The position numbers and the translations under genes are program-made. A stretch of 64,000 bases of DNA from Apus apus (lineage: Eukaryota > Chordata > Aves > Apodiformes > Apodidae). Positions within the stretch are counted from its first letter, which is position 1, and the number at the start of each line of letters is the position of its first letter. The notes beneath the pieces were generated by a model. The model made no database searches, was not told where the DNA came from, and worked only from the letters and a program-made list of their open reading frames with translations. The stretch covers positions 3,710,056 through 3,774,055 of the forward strand of contig NC_067304.1 of the NCBI RefSeq assembly GCF_020740795.1, given 5' to 3'. This document shows positions 1 to 13,545 of this stretch, piece after piece.

Positions 1-2198
1 GCTTCCTCTGCACTGGCTGTGCCCAGGCATGCACAGAAGCACCGAGGAGAGCCTGGGAGTCTCCTCCTGCCACCACTGCCCCAGCGAGGCTGGAGGTCTT
101 TCCCATTCAATCCCTTGGCTGGCCTGGAGCTGCTGAAGGGCATCAATGCATCACCTGCTGTTTTGGAGGGAGCCCTTTTCCTCTGGTCACGCTTCGGGGC
201 AGAGGAGCTGTGCACACATTTGCAGTTATTACTTGGCTGCCTGGTTCAAGATGCAGCTGTTTGGTCACTTGGGGGAATCAGCCAGTCCCCTCCCATGCAT
301 GCAGGGTTGGCAGGAGCTCCCTCCCACCCAGGCAAGGAGCAGGAGTATGACTGCATAAAGCACAGCTAAAGACGGAAGGGCTTAATTTTTGAACAAAAGC
401 TGTGACCAGCTTCAGTGGAGCCAGGAGCAGATTCTACTTGGGAAAAAACAACAAAACCCAACCAAAAACAAAACAACTAACCTTTTCTGCTAGCAACCAT
501 AGTGAAAGGAATGAGATCTGGGTCTTCTGAGCAAACTGCTGGGCCTGGGAGTGCTTGAAAGGTTTCCTAGAGACAACTGTGCAGTGCATGGAAATGTTTT
601 CCATTTGCAAGAGCACTCCTACCTCGTTCTTCTCAGTGCTCCAACCTAAGCATGACCTTTGGGGGTTTGACAGCTAACAACCAGTCCTGGCTCCTGCCAC
701 TTCCTTTGGAGCCTACAATGCCAACTTCTTGTGATTCCTAAAGAAGATTACAAGCCAGAAAGAGCTTGGATAGCCTCTGGATATCAAGACTTATCTTGTA
801 TTCTAAAATGCATGAGAGGAGATGCTAAACCACAAGCTTCAGAGTCAACACCAGTAACGGTTCTTGCAAATTATCCCTAGTCTGCTTGTGGGGGGCTCTT
901 CTGCCTTCCTGAGTCAGCTAATACTGGCCTCTAGCATAGAAAAGGGACTGTTAAATGAACCTTAGGTTTCATCAGCACTGCAATTTCTATTATCTTAACA
1001 AGCTTCCCAGAGAGAATGAGGAGCATTATCCCCTTCACCCAGGTAAGTACAATAAAAAAATCTGTGATAAATGTTCAGTGAAAAGAAAAAGTATATATTG
1101 GAAAAAGCCATGAAGTATCAAGGCTTGGGGATTAGTTTCCTAGCTCTCTTCTGCCTTGCTTGGTAGCCTGGGCAGACCACTTAGCTGCTACATGCCTCAG
1201 TTTCCCTCCAGTCCAAGGAGATAAAGGAGGAACAGAAGCTTCCATTGAGCTCAGCAGAACTGCTGCCAGATACTCCAGAGCACACGTGTGCAAGTGGAAC
1301 TCCAGCACATGCATTTAACCTGCACGTACCTGGCACTAAGCCTGCTCCATTCATATTTAGGTGATTAATCATTAATGATGTGCTTTTATTGTGTTATAGG
1401 TCTTCAAGATGGGAGAAAAAAAAATCCTAGGTGAAAGGTGCTACAAGGTTATACCTTTAAGTCCACAAACATAAGCAAAGGATTTAATTCTTCCTGAAAA
1501 TGACATTGTGCAATGGAATGACTGGATCAGACTCTTGGAAAGGGACGTAGTCATTAATTTGGTGTAAATTAATCAGTTTCAGTCAGTATTTAGAGACTTT
1601 AGTAGCCCAGCTAGCTTTTATAGTGACAACTCCCAGAATGTACTTGGAAGTGGCCTGCCTGCTTGAAGTGGAACAAGCCCCAGGAGTTGGGAACCAACAG
1701 CTTTTATTTGCCTTATGATGGGAACAGAAGCAGCCCCTGCCCTGATGGACACAGGGAGAGACCAAGGAAGTGCCAGCCTCACTAGATAAGGTGGACAAAG
1801 GAGCTGCATGAGAAACTGCCTGCACAAGCAGGGCAAGGACAATCTGGCAACTGGTTTCCTGGGTGAAATTGTGGAAGTTGGGGCTGCTGCCAAAGGGGCT
1901 GTCCTGCTCTCCCTCTGCCTTGCCTCTTCCCTTCCTTGCACAGAGGTTGGTCTTTGTGCTTCCTGCCCTGACCGAGTGAACTTCTGCCAGATCAGGGACA
2001 AGACCTGGCTGGCTGCAGAGCTGCCTTACCAAATGTGCAAGTGCAGGCAGGAAAGCCATGCCGGGGAGAGATTCAGGTTGGCTTTGGCTCAGAATCAGGT
2101 GGGCTTCTCCATTTACTCCATCCGGAGAAAAGCTTTACTCTTTTTATCACACAAAGGCCAGTGTGGTGGCAAAACCACTTACGTATAACTGTACTTCA
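1..2198. other. Intergenic, no gene seen
   Basis: No recognisable exon, RNA gene or repeat family was found. Open frames here are short, overlap on both strands and have no family resemblance or splice context. It may be intergenic or lie within a large intron or upstream region of a gene beyond the left edge; nothing in it decides this. Confidence 0.4.
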
Positions 2199-2352
2199 TA
2201 GAATCACCAAGTGATTTGAAAGGGACCTTAAAGATCATCTCGTTCCAACACTCCTGCCACAGGCAGGGACACCTTCCACCAGACCAGGCTGCTCCAAGCC
2301 CATCCAGCCTGGCCTTGAACACTTCCAGGAAGGGGGCAGCCACAACTTTTAA
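2199..2352 (-). mobile_element. CR1 retroposon 3' fragment
   Basis: The stretch starts with an ATAGAATCA-type motif, followed by the hallmark AAGGGACCTTAAAGATCATC and the segment about a 'caggcagggacacctt' tract and a 'gaccaggctgctcca' tract. This is the reverse complement of the avian CR1 LINE 3' end, so the element is on the minus strand. It is a short 5'-truncated copy, as most CR1 insertions are, with no coding capacity. Confidence 0.85.
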
Positions 2353-5300
2353 CTACTTAACAACTCAATCAAATACTTAAATTAGTATATATTTTACATT
2401 AACATGGTTTATTTTAAGTATGATCATATTTATATCTACTGCTCCGACTATACTGGCAAGTAAACCTCCCAGAGCTCAGAAACAATTTACATTGTTGTTG
2501 GCTTTTTTTTCCTCCCCTTCTTCAATGTTGCTCTAGTGACCCAGCTCTGATTGCCTTTTTAAATTAACTTTTTCTGTGTTTCTTGTAGTTATTTCCTTTA
2601 TTATGGCTATCACTGATGCTTCCAGAATGGCTGCCAGGGCTCTGAAGATCTAGAAGGATCTAGAACAATCTGGGGAAAACAGTAATATTTGCAAGGGCCC
2701 ACAGAGATAACTATCACAGGCTCCACCCCAGCTGGCCCCAAGTCAGCCTGGTACATGGTTCTGAAAGTGCAGCTCCTGGGCTGGTGAGATCTGTCCCTCC
2801 ACCCATCACAGCGTGGCTGGAAACAGCTTGAGAGAAGAAGCCTCAGCAAAACAAGAAACTTTAGAGGATGTTTTTCTGCAAGGAGGCTGGGAAAGTGATT
2901 TTTCTACCTACAGCATGTATGTTGTATACTGCCCAGTTAATCTCCCTTCTTGTTTACCTCAAGGTCATACTGCACTGCCTGTCCTTTGCGGAGTGGGGGA
3001 AGCAGGATTTGGCTGTGATATCAAAAAGGGGAATTTTTACTGAGGCTGCTGGACATAAACACACCCTGTGGTCCCCTCTGTCTGTCCAGGCCCCGTGGCT
3101 GCAGCCCAGACTTACCACAGCGGGTCTCCCTGCGCTGCTGCGGCACCGACTGGAGCTGGGCAGGAAACATTCTTCCCATCCCACAAAAATCTTCCTGCTC
3201 TGCATCAGGATGAACCCAAGACCTTGCAGCAATTTTTGCTTTGTTTTCTAAAGAAACAAGCCACATGTAATCCTGCTGCCTTCTGTCTGTCCTCCCTTTC
3301 CCATAAATTCTCGATCCTTTGGCGCATTTCAGCTAAGACCGACTTGATCAGGCAAGGGTACCAATGGTGCCAACATTCCCACAACTCTCATACAAGCAGG
3401 CAGCTCACGAGGGAAGAGACCCAAATCCCACTTCCAATAGGAAATAGATTCAGTCCTTCACAGACACCAGATAAGGCCCAGGCAAGCTTCAGTTTTGTTG
3501 AAACCAGTTGGGCCTTGTCGTTCTGCTCACAGCAATGATGTCTGGAAAGATCAGGGGCATGACTTGGGACATGGGAGAAGAAAACTCAAGTCCAAGTCTT
3601 TCTTGCTCCTAGCCTTGATTCTCAGTCTGTGCCCAAAGGGGTGCAGCAGGGCTGCCTTTTCTCTGATCCTAATATACTTCCAAGCAGGTAAAGACAAATC
3701 AGCATTTTCTTCCAAACATTCACTGGGGGCTTCAGCCAGCTGCTGGTACAGTGAGCAGAGGGGTGGGCTGCTCATCTCTGCCCACATTTGGTGGAGCAGG
3801 GCTGGGACTTGCACAGAGCCAGGCATTGGTTGGGGGCTGCTCTTTTCCAGCATCCAGCTCATTACACCCTTCACTACACATCACACACCTTGACCCTTTG
3901 GCAAAGCCCCTCCTGCTCCCTGGACTGGGGACACAACATCACACACATCCTTCCACCCCAGCTTTTCACTGCACTTTGCAGAGGAAACATTTTTTTCTCT
4001 CTTCTTGCAGGTCTTTACCAGATCTTTGCAGATGGTGTCTCAATGCCTCAATTCCTAATCATGCATCCCAGCCTCTGCATTATCTAGGCCCTGGAGGCCA
4101 CCCTGCAACATGCATCCCTGCCAGAAAGGTCAGAGATAAGCAAAAGGTTCTTTTGTGCTCCTGTGTCCCTGCCTGGCTTTCTTACAATCCAGCTGCCCTC
4201 AAAAGGAGAAAGACAACAAACAAGTGCATGGGTACAGAGACTGATAATGCTTCAGGAAGCCTCTGGCATTGCCTTTTCATGCCCAGGCAAGAGGGAGAGG
4301 CTGCTTAAAGTATTGGCAGGTTCATATCCCTACACCCAGAGAAGACCAAGAGCAGCAAAGTGGGGGAACGAGCTGACTGCTCTTGCAGAGGTAGCTGTGC
4401 CATCACAACTGCAGGCCAGGCAGATGATCCCCTTGCATAGGAAGATGCATAAAAACAAGAGAATCCACTTGTGTCTGGAAGAGGGAGAGGTGCTTTGCAC
4501 TAGTGCACTGCAACTGCTGCAAACTGCAGGCTGGCAGGAGAGCCTGTAAACAAAAGGAGCATTTAAAGAGAGGAAGATTCATGCAGGTGCTGGGAGCTAA
4601 CACAGAGCCTCAGATGTGCCTCCACACCCCAAGCTGAAGTTGGTGATGGGTGTCTAGGCTAAGGCACTGAGAAAAATCCATTGTAGAGTCTCAATTCTGA
4701 GCTAGGGAGGGTCAGTTGGAGACAGCACCTAGAGGGATGTGTGAACTGGTTGCTGGATGAAAATAACCTGCTTTTAATCAGTGATAAGTTAGAAGGTACT
4801 TTGGTGATGGTAGATGGAGAAGATCATACATACTGAATCACATCTCCCTAGCCTTCCTGTTTTGAAGTGTGATTAACTTCGTTTCCATCACAGCTGCTGC
4901 AAGTTTTGCTCCCAGCACAGGCCAATGATGACAGCTTTGGAAAATCCCATCCCTGCAGCTTAATGATGAATTAGTTAGTACCTGTGAAGTGCTCCAACAA
5001 TGTAGAATCCTCAAGCAGGCAGTGCAAATACTGCTGCTGCTTCTTGATGAAGAAAACACATGGGATACATGTTTAGCCTAACTGGAACAAAACAAATGTC
5101 CCTGCCAATTGTACTGCCTGACCCCTACACTCTCCAAGAGTGGAGGTGAGGAGCATGAATGTCTCAAAACAGCTCTATCAGTTTGTTTGTCCCTGCAGGG
5201 CTAAGGTTCTGCAGGGCCCTCAGCCAACAGGCTCCATGTACCCTGCCTCAGTCTCCCCTACCACAGTACCTTGAGGCTGATGGAAGGAGATACTCAGAAC

Positions 5301-6639
5301 TCAGCATTTTATTTTATTTTTTAGAATTCCTGCATTTTGTGGCTTTTTTTTTTTTTTTTTTAATAATTTCTTGACTGGGCATATAAATACCAGCTGCCCA
5401 GGGCTATAGTGTAGAGAGTCAAAGGCGTATGTCTTTGATTTATGAGGCTTCCATTCAGTTCAGTTTGCCTCCCCCTGTAGTTCCCATGGGAAAAAGTTGC
5501 TCTTCACTTCCTATCCAAAATTTCTTGCATGGTATGGCTGGGAGCTGTTGGACAGCCACCTCTTTCTGCCTTGCTTCAGTTTTCTCAGGAAAGTGAGCTG
5601 GACATGCTGCTTCTCCTTTCTGCTGTGCTCAATTTGTTGAAGAAACAAAAGGTACTGGGGAAATAGGAAATGGAGGCATGAGGGTTTTGCTGAGTAAGGT
5701 GGTGACCAGGTTAAAAATCCTGGTTATTCCATCTAATGCACAGGGTAGAGGAGGAAATCAGCATGTGTAAACACTGATAGAAAACATCCTACCTGCACAG
5801 AGCACCCACCAGTGTGTACAACTGCTATAGCACAACCTACAGAAACAAATATCCAGACCCCTTCTGCTCCCAGAAGAGAGGCTGGTGCCAAAGGCTGGGA
5901 TAGGACTCGAGAGAGGCACATGTGACAAGTCTCTGCCCCCAGACATTTTGCTTTAAAGAGGACCCAATACCTGTTGCTTTGGCTCCCTAAACTCCCCCAG
6001 TAAACCCATTCTGCCTTGTTGTCTGTACAGTGTTTGAAGAGCCATGCTGCTGGGGCCAGGACAGCAAGTGATTGTCAATAAACTCCAAAATTAATATGTT
6101 TATTTCTTTTGGTCTCCACAGGGAAAAGCCTTTTTTTGGTAGAGACTCCTCTGCCAGGGCAACTCCCTTCTCCTACAGCTGTGCTCTTCTCTGTATCAGT
6201 GTCCCCTGCTACTGTGTTATGAAGTGATGCCAAGTGTCTGCCTGAATTGTTTTAGGACAGAGATTATGATCTATCTGAAAGAGGGGAGACATTAATCTAA
6301 GTGTCAGCTATTACTGTGAGCACATCAACCAGAGGCATGAGGAACACTAACTGCATGCCCTGGAAACTCCTCCTTGGGTTAGCAGATTTACTTAGCTCTG
6401 TATACCAATTTAATGCCCATGGAAGCTGTAGATCTTTCATTCTCAGGCATACACTGCTCGAGCTTGATGCTGAACCTATTGAGCTAATGAACTTTACACC
6501 AGGAACTGTGCATTTGTACTTCTGACCCTGATAGGGTTCTCCTCCTAGATGGGTTGAGATGTTGTAAGACAAAGAGCAGACTCCTATCTTTTGCTGTTAC
6601 AACCATCGAAATCCTGGATGATTCTTTTCCTGATGAGAG
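2353..6639. other. Intergenic, no gene seen
   Basis: No exon with family resemblance was found on either strand. A T-rich run lies near 5341-5362. Longer open frames (for example 185 codons at 3751-4308) are low-complexity or overlap equally long frames on the opposite strand, so they look like chance. Confidence 0.4.
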
Positions 6640-6930
6640 CAAGAGCATTTTTTTCAGTGATGTCTAGGGATAGGACAAGGGGCAATGGGTACAAATTGGA
6701 ACATAGGAGGTTCCACCTAAACATCAGAAAAAAAACTTCCTCACTGTGAGAGTGACAGAGCCCTGGGACAGGCTGCCCAGAGAGGTTGTGGAGTCTCCTT
6801 TGCTGGAGACATTCAAACCCACCTGGACACATTCCTATGTGATGTGCTCTAGGTGATCCTGCTCTGGCAGGGGGGGTTGGACTGGATGGTCTTTTGAAGT
6901 CCCTTCCAACCCTTAAGATCCTGTGATTCA
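6640..6930 (+). mobile_element. CR1 retroposon 3' fragment
   Basis: Plus-strand CR1 3' portion. It contains the characteristic GGTTCCACCTAAACATCAG segment, the 'gagtgacagagccctgggacaggctgcccagagagg' type segment, and the terminal 'ggttggactggatggtctttt' type segment followed by CCCTTCCAACCC and a TGTGATTC tail. About 290 bp, 5'-truncated and non-coding. A reverse-strand open frame through it (6584-7018) is a by-product. Confidence 0.9.
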
Positions 6931-9900
6931 GCCCCTGCCCAGGAGCAGGAAGGTCAGCCTGTGGCAGCTGATGGCAGGGCTGCAGGTGCCATCCCCTTGT
7001 GCCAGCAGCTGAGGCCACAAGCTACAGAAGGCAGGGCTGGTACCAGTGATACCCTTGAGACCCCACTGATTTCAATGGGCCCCCACGTGCAGCAGGAAGA
7101 GCTCAGCCCCTTCAGCCCCACAATATGCAAACTTATTTTTACCACCATTACCTGACAAATATGTTAAAAGTATGAATAAGTGTTTATTTACTTCCTGCAC
7201 AGCAAAAGTTAAGGAGAAAATAGATGCTCAGCAACGATCTCTGCTCACCTGCAGAAATTGATGGTTGGATGCACAGCTGAAAACTATGATGGTGCCCTAA
7301 AGACCAACTAGTTTCCACTCCCCATCTCTTGTCACTTCTTGCACCTGCAGATCTGGTTCAGCCAAGGCCTTGTTGGCACAGCTAAGAGCCTAAGGAAGAT
7401 GTATCTGGTTGCACACGTGGATGATGCTTTGAGCTAAACCTGCAAACTACTGGTTTGGAGCAGAGATAGTGTTTTGAGAGCAGAGATTATGCTGGTGGTC
7501 CTCAGCCACCAAAGAGGTCTTCTTTATTTAGGCCCACCCTGCATCCTGTGCTTAACCCTTTAGTTTTGCAAGCAGACAGTTTCAAAGAGCTTTAACAGTT
7601 GCATCAGAGTTGAAAAACAGCTGCAAGTGAGGCAGAAAGCAAATGTGGCACAAGAGCTTTGAAGAGAGACTAACATGAACATTACACAAGGTATCTCAGC
7701 AGCAGTTCCCCTGCACACACTGACACAGCCCTAAGGACACAAGATTTCAGTTCTGGTGCTGTAACCACCACCCTCATCCTCCATTAGCTGGTTGTGTGTC
7801 AGCAGCACCATGATGCCAAACTGATGACATTCCTGACTTGGGGCATCACATCATTCTCTGCATTGATCAAGCCTTGGGACACAAGGCAAGTGACCTACAG
7901 ATCTCCATCCCACCAGGCTAGGGCTAGAGAGGTGGCCTGGACAGCCACTGTGGGCTCTTCTCCTGTGCAAGCTAACAAAAATGCTGAGACAGTTTCTGGG
8001 TAAAGATGAGAAGTGTCACCTCCCTAGATGAAGATTTTGGAGAAATCTCTGCAAAATCTGAGACTTTCTGGGGTATTTCCAGTGGAGAGGCTGACCTGGA
8101 CTCTGACTGTCAATGGAATTAAATATATCAGACCAAAAAACAAAAAAAGGGCAGATCTCCCATATTTATTTTCTGGCTCAGGCTAGAAATCTAAGCAGAG
8201 CTGGTTTGAAAGGTACTTTCCATAAGCCTGGAGTCCATCTGTGCTTGCCTGGGCCCAGCTCCCCCATAAAACATGTGCTTATAGAAACCTGAGCTGTCCT
8301 GAAGAGTGCAAGTCTCTGGATACTTGAGTTTGGGACAGACTGTTTTCAAGTGAAAGGCTCTTGCAAGAGAAAGACCCAACTACATATGGAAAGGAATAAA
8401 AGGGATTGTGCAAACAACTCCTGGGGTAGAACAAGCAGATTAATGGACATCTGCATGAAGCAGGGGACCTGCTCTGCTCTGTCTTGTGCCAGCAAAATGC
8501 CTCCTGGAGACAACTCTGCACACAAGTGCAGGATGGAGCCATCTGCACAGGGATATGTTGCTCCTTGCCTCTCACAATGGTGATAGAAGCCAAATAAAGC
8601 TGATTTGGGCCTTGCCTGATTTTGGAGTTCAGGCACTGGAGCAGGTCTCAGCACAAATCAGCCAGAGACACAAACACTTATTTTGCTGCTTTGCACAAGG
8701 AGTTTGACACAGGCCACCAGCCCCAGAGAGCTGAACCCTGCTCGCAGACAAGATGAGACCAGTGATGCTGCAGTGAGCAGCCAAGAGCAGGCTGCACATG
8801 CAGGGTGGTTGCCCTCTGGTCTGATGCCAAGGATAAAATGGGACCTTTCATCTCACTGGACTCTGTGGCTGCTCCCTGCTCTTTATCTCCCTTTTGCCCA
8901 AGCTTGACTAAATGCAATGGCACAGGGCAGAAGAACACAAGGCAACACTCCTGCACCAGCCTTCCTGCACCAGCTCTGACTTCTGCTCTGAAATAGGAAG
9001 TTGATAAAAACCTCACTTGGTTGCAAAAAGAAAATCAGATTTCAAAACCACTGTCAAAAGGGCTCCACAGTCCTGGCATTAACCCTTTCCAGAAGGCAGG
9101 TCTCTTCCCAGCTGCACCTGGGGATGAGGAGAAGCTGGGGCTGACACCAGATACCCTGGTCATGCCTTGCTCAACTCTTCGGGGGCTTTTTTTCGTCCTC
9201 CCCCCCCCCCCAAGCTGTTGCTTACATTCTCTTGTAACATTGCTTTTATCTTGGGACCTATCACATGTCAAATCTGCTTTCATCGATAACCAGGTTGGAG
9301 AGTGGAGGGAGGGAAGGGGGAGGTTAGGAAAAACTGCTGCCTCAGTTCACATGCTCACCCACTGCAAAAGATGAACAGAGGGAGAAAAAGAAACCCAGTA
9401 CTAGGTTGGATGGCAAAACCCATCACCCTCTCAGCAAAACACTCTGCTCCTGCTGGGAAAACCCGGCTCCTGAGTGATTCCATGAGCTTTCCTAATTCTG
9501 GGTTCCAGCCTCAAAATCCTGATTCTGAGGGATTGCTCAGAAGAGCCAAGTTTTACCTTTCTTTTGAGCTTTGAATATTTTCCACCCAGCTGGGACATTT
9601 CTGCTTGCCAGCCTAACTGAGGGTCACTTCTTCAACTGGGAACAGATACACTGTGACCTGCAGTGCCCTGCTGGCCTGGGGCTGGAGAGGTGCAGTTCAG
9701 GGCCTCCAAGTTCAGCAGAGGAACCCACTGATCCATGCTCAAAAAGCTACTTCATGCACAGGACATCCCAGACAAACAACACCATGTTTGCTCAGAGGAT
9801 CACTGCCATGGCTCTAGCCTGGATCATGGATCTAGCCTGGAGGCTTCAGCTTGGGAATTCATTATTTCAGCATCCGTCCCACTAGATATGGAAAATGCCA

Positions 9901-12084
9901 CTAGAATAGGGCAGTTTAGCTTTTTTGTTGTTCATTTCTTTTGCTGCCCTGGCCTAGAAAGATGGTGCTCAGCCCAACACAGGGGGTAGAGCAAAGAGGA
10001 CTGCAGCAGCAGCCAGAACACAGGACCCCCAGCTCAGCCAGCTCTTCTCCACACATGAGCTGCTGCTGCTTAAGCAGTCTTTAACACACAATTAGGGAGG
10101 AACCTGCTGTTGGGAGGGAAGAGATTTCCTGGTTTCTGGAAGGCACTGGATTAGTTTCAACTCTCAACACACACTTTTCCCACTCCTGCAAATGCCCCTT
10201 TGGAATCCTCCTGCCATGCAATGAATCAATACAAACCCTCCTTGCCAGCCCTGGTCCCTTTACATTTTCCACTCCACTGCCGTGTAGGTTGCAGAAAACC
10301 TTTGCAAAAGGTCCCAACCATCTGACTTTCCCACCCAGGCAGGATCTGGGCAACTCTTTCCCCCCCATGACCTGACCACCAGCTGTGGCTTTCCTGGCCC
10401 ATCAGCCTGGCCCAGCAAGGGCACCCTGCCTGGGGCTGAGCAGGTGCTCTGTGTTTCTCACCTCTTTCCTTTCTCTCCGTGTCCTACATCAGACTGTGAT
10501 TAAATCAAGCCTGTTTAACCGCCACAGCCAGATGTGGGGACCCCCTCCATTTGTTAGAGAAAAGAAAAAAGGAACAGAATGACACGTGGTGACTGTTGTC
10601 TGCACGGGAAACATGGCCTGGAGCCCCCATACCCCCTGAAGCCACAGAACCTTTGCTTGGGCTATGGGAACTCCATGTATCAGACCTTCAGAGACCCAGT
10701 CTTAAATATTTACCCCAAAATAGACCCTGCTGTTGGTGAGGCTGAGGAAATGCATGTTCTATCGGACTCCACATGCCCTCCCATACAACCCTCCCTCTAA
10801 AGCCAAGGCAGATCTCAGTCCTCCTTACCCAAGAGGCCTTCTCCAGCACAGACTGCTCTTCCCTATCTCCATGGACCAATATTAGTCTTGCTGACCACAG
10901 TCTCAGGTCCCCTTCCCTCCAGCCAAACTAGGTAGTTTCACAGCCACAGAAAACTCTTTCCACATCTGCCCCTGGAGCAGCCTTCCTTGCTCCCAGCCCC
11001 AACAACTTCTCTGCCACACAAGCCTGTCACCCTGAGCTGTAACAAATACCCTCTCCATTACACTTCAGTAGGTGTCCCTTGTCATCACAAAGAGGAAGAT
11101 CAGTTCTTAGGGTGATACCAGGATCCTCTTCGCTTGGGGGTCCTCAAAGACAAGCCCAAGTGACACAGTCATACTCTGAAGAAAACTTTGTCCGGGGAAC
11201 ACGGTCCAGGGTGAGCAGTTTCTAGCCACAAACTCTTCAGTCTTTTTTTTGCCTCTTCAAAATTGCATTTCCTAGGACAGAGAATACTATGGGATTTCCC
11301 AGCCCACCATCCCTAGGTGGGGCCCTCAGGACACCAAGGCTACAAGTCCCTAGGCAGTAGAACAACAGAGGGTCATAGAGCACAGCCAAGCCAGAAACTC
11401 TGCCAGGGCAAGTTAAACAGGGGTTATACAGAGACCTTCAGACTTGGAGAGGAAGAGATGGAGACATAAGGGAGGGAGGAAGAAGAAAGGGAGATGATAT
11501 CCATGCCCATGGCCAGAGCAGGGAGGTGAACAGACAGAAGCAGCAGCAAGGCCTATCGTTGTCTCCCAGCTGGTGTGGCTCCCCAGAGCCAGGCTGTGGG
11601 TCACAGCCCCTCAGGACAGGGCTGTCGTCCATATGAAGCTTTATCAGAAGCTGCTTCTTCTTTCTGTCTTGTTCCAAACTCTCAATTTCCAAAAAGGGCG
11701 GGAGATGTCGCAGAATCAGCAACACATCCTGAACAGCTGCTGCCACCCTCTATCTCTGCCTCACCCGTTGTGTCTCTCACTGCTGCTTCTGAAGCCCCCA
11801 GAGAAACAAACTGCTCTGCCTGGCTCATACAAAGGGCCTGGGGACTGACATTACATGAGTCTGGAGGACTGCAGATGTCTGGTGGGTTTCAATTTTGGGT
11901 TCCCATTTGACCTGACTGATTCAAGAGTTCCATAGACCAACAGCCTTTGGGTCAGGCTCCTGTGGAAAGAGCCCCCTGGAGAAAAAAAGGAAGTTGTCCC
12001 AGCTCAGGCTTATTCCATGACATGATCTGGAGCCTCTTTTCTGTCAAGGAGGTGAGAAGAGGCAGGAGAGGCAAGAGAGGTTTT
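6931..12084. other. Intergenic, no gene seen
   Basis: No recognisable exon. A poly-C run sits at about 9200-9212. The sequence is ordinary mixed-composition avian intergenic or intronic DNA with short, unconserved open frames. Confidence 0.4.
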
Positions 12085-12330
12085 TTATTACAGAATCCTA
12101 GAACTGAGGTTGGAAAGGACCTCGAGGATCATGTGGTCCAACCTCTCTAGGTGCTGCTCTAGCTGATGTGAGGGGGCTCAGCACCCTGTCCAGCTGAGAC
12201 TTCAAACTGTCCAATGTGGGGGAATCCACCACTTCCCTTGGGAGACTATTCCAATGTCTGACTGTCCTCATGGTGAAAAATGTACCTTTTGTGTCCAGTC
12301 AGAATCTCCCCAGGAGCAATTTGTGCCCAT
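12085..12330 (-). mobile_element. CR1 retroposon 3' fragment
   Basis: Begins with a CAGAATCCTAGAACTGAGGT-type end, then GGTTGGAAAGGACCTCGAGG and a downstream segment about 'ggtgctgctct' and 'ttccaatgtctgactgtcctcatggtgaa'. This is a diverged CR1 subfamily in reverse orientation. No coding capacity remains. Confidence 0.8.
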
Positions 12331-13424
12331 GAACCCTTGTCTTTTCCATCTGACTCCATGTAAATAGGGAGTCTCCAAGGCTTTTCATGGAGCAACTGGT
12401 GTGAAGGTGGCATGGCTGTAACCCTCACCTGGACAGTGGGATTCTCCCATGGCCACAGGTAGAAGAGGTGTGTACAGACCCATTTACACAAGATCCCTAA
12501 GCATCTAATTCCAGATTCCTCTGTGCTAACAAAAGAAGCACCCTCTGAAGGGTGTTTGATTTTTAGAGACACTAAGCAATGCAGATCCTTTTAAAATCAA
12601 GAAAGGCTATAAAAATAAACAGCTGCTTTGAGGGGAAGGGAAAAGTCCTTGAAAGACAAGTAATGCTATTCAAGTGATTGAACAAGCCTCCCTCTCCTTG
12701 CTCTCCCCATCTCCTATTTCAGGATTTCTTCCCAAGATACCTTACTTTTCCCTTAAGATCCTTTTTCAAACACAGATGAATAAACTTGAGGCTTTGTTCT
12801 TAGGAAAAATCTTTTATCAGCTTCTTGCCCTGATCCTGGCAATTTTCATTTCATCTGAAAATGGGGGTGGGGAGCTGGATTTGATCAAACAAGAATCAAT
12901 CCAAACCCCAAGCTCTAAACTCAGCTTGAAGCTGTTGAGAAGATCCACAGAAATGCCTACATTTCATCCATTGCTACTGCTTCTGTATTTCCAGGATCCC
13001 ACTGGGAAGAAAAAAGTGACTTTCAGACTCTGAGCTCACATTTACAGATAGAGACATTTCTTCCAAGTGCTTTGCTAAGAAACACCAGTATTCTTAAAAT
13101 GACAGATTTAATGAGCAAATAAAGGTGACAGCAGTCCCTCCTATCCCCACTCTTGTGACAGGAGGCAGCTGCCTCACCTGGCACCTCTTCCAGGCAAATC
13201 ACTGATGGTTCTTAAGCCATTTCTCCAAACACAGAAAGGGAAGCATCCTGCTATATACAAAGACCAACAGCAGAGGCAGAACCAGGCCTTCTAAGCCTGA
13301 TGTTCCAGTTGTTGTACCTCAGCAGCAAAGAATCTGGACCACATCACCCATCACTGTGGGAAGCATCTGCAAAAGCCAGTAAAACCCTTCAGTCCAACCT
13401 TGGAAAAGTTTAGCAAGTCATGCC
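12331..13424. other. Intergenic, no gene seen
   Basis: No recognisable gene or repeat family between two CR1 fragments. Confidence 0.4.
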
Positions 13425-13545
13425 ACAGAATCACACAGAATCACAGAGTGGTTTCGGTTGGAAGGGACCTTAAAGATCATCTAGTTCCAACCCCCCTGCA
13501 TGGGCAGGGACACCTCCCATTAGACCAGGTTGTTCAGAGCCCCAG
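13425..13545 (-). mobile_element. CR1 retroposon 3' fragment
   Basis: Two copies of the CACAGAATCA end motif are followed by GGTTGGAAGGGACCTTAAAG, ATCATCTAGTTCCAACCCCC and a 'gcagggacacctcccattagaccaggttg' type stretch. This is the reverse complement of a CR1 3' end, truncated to about 120 bp. Confidence 0.85.
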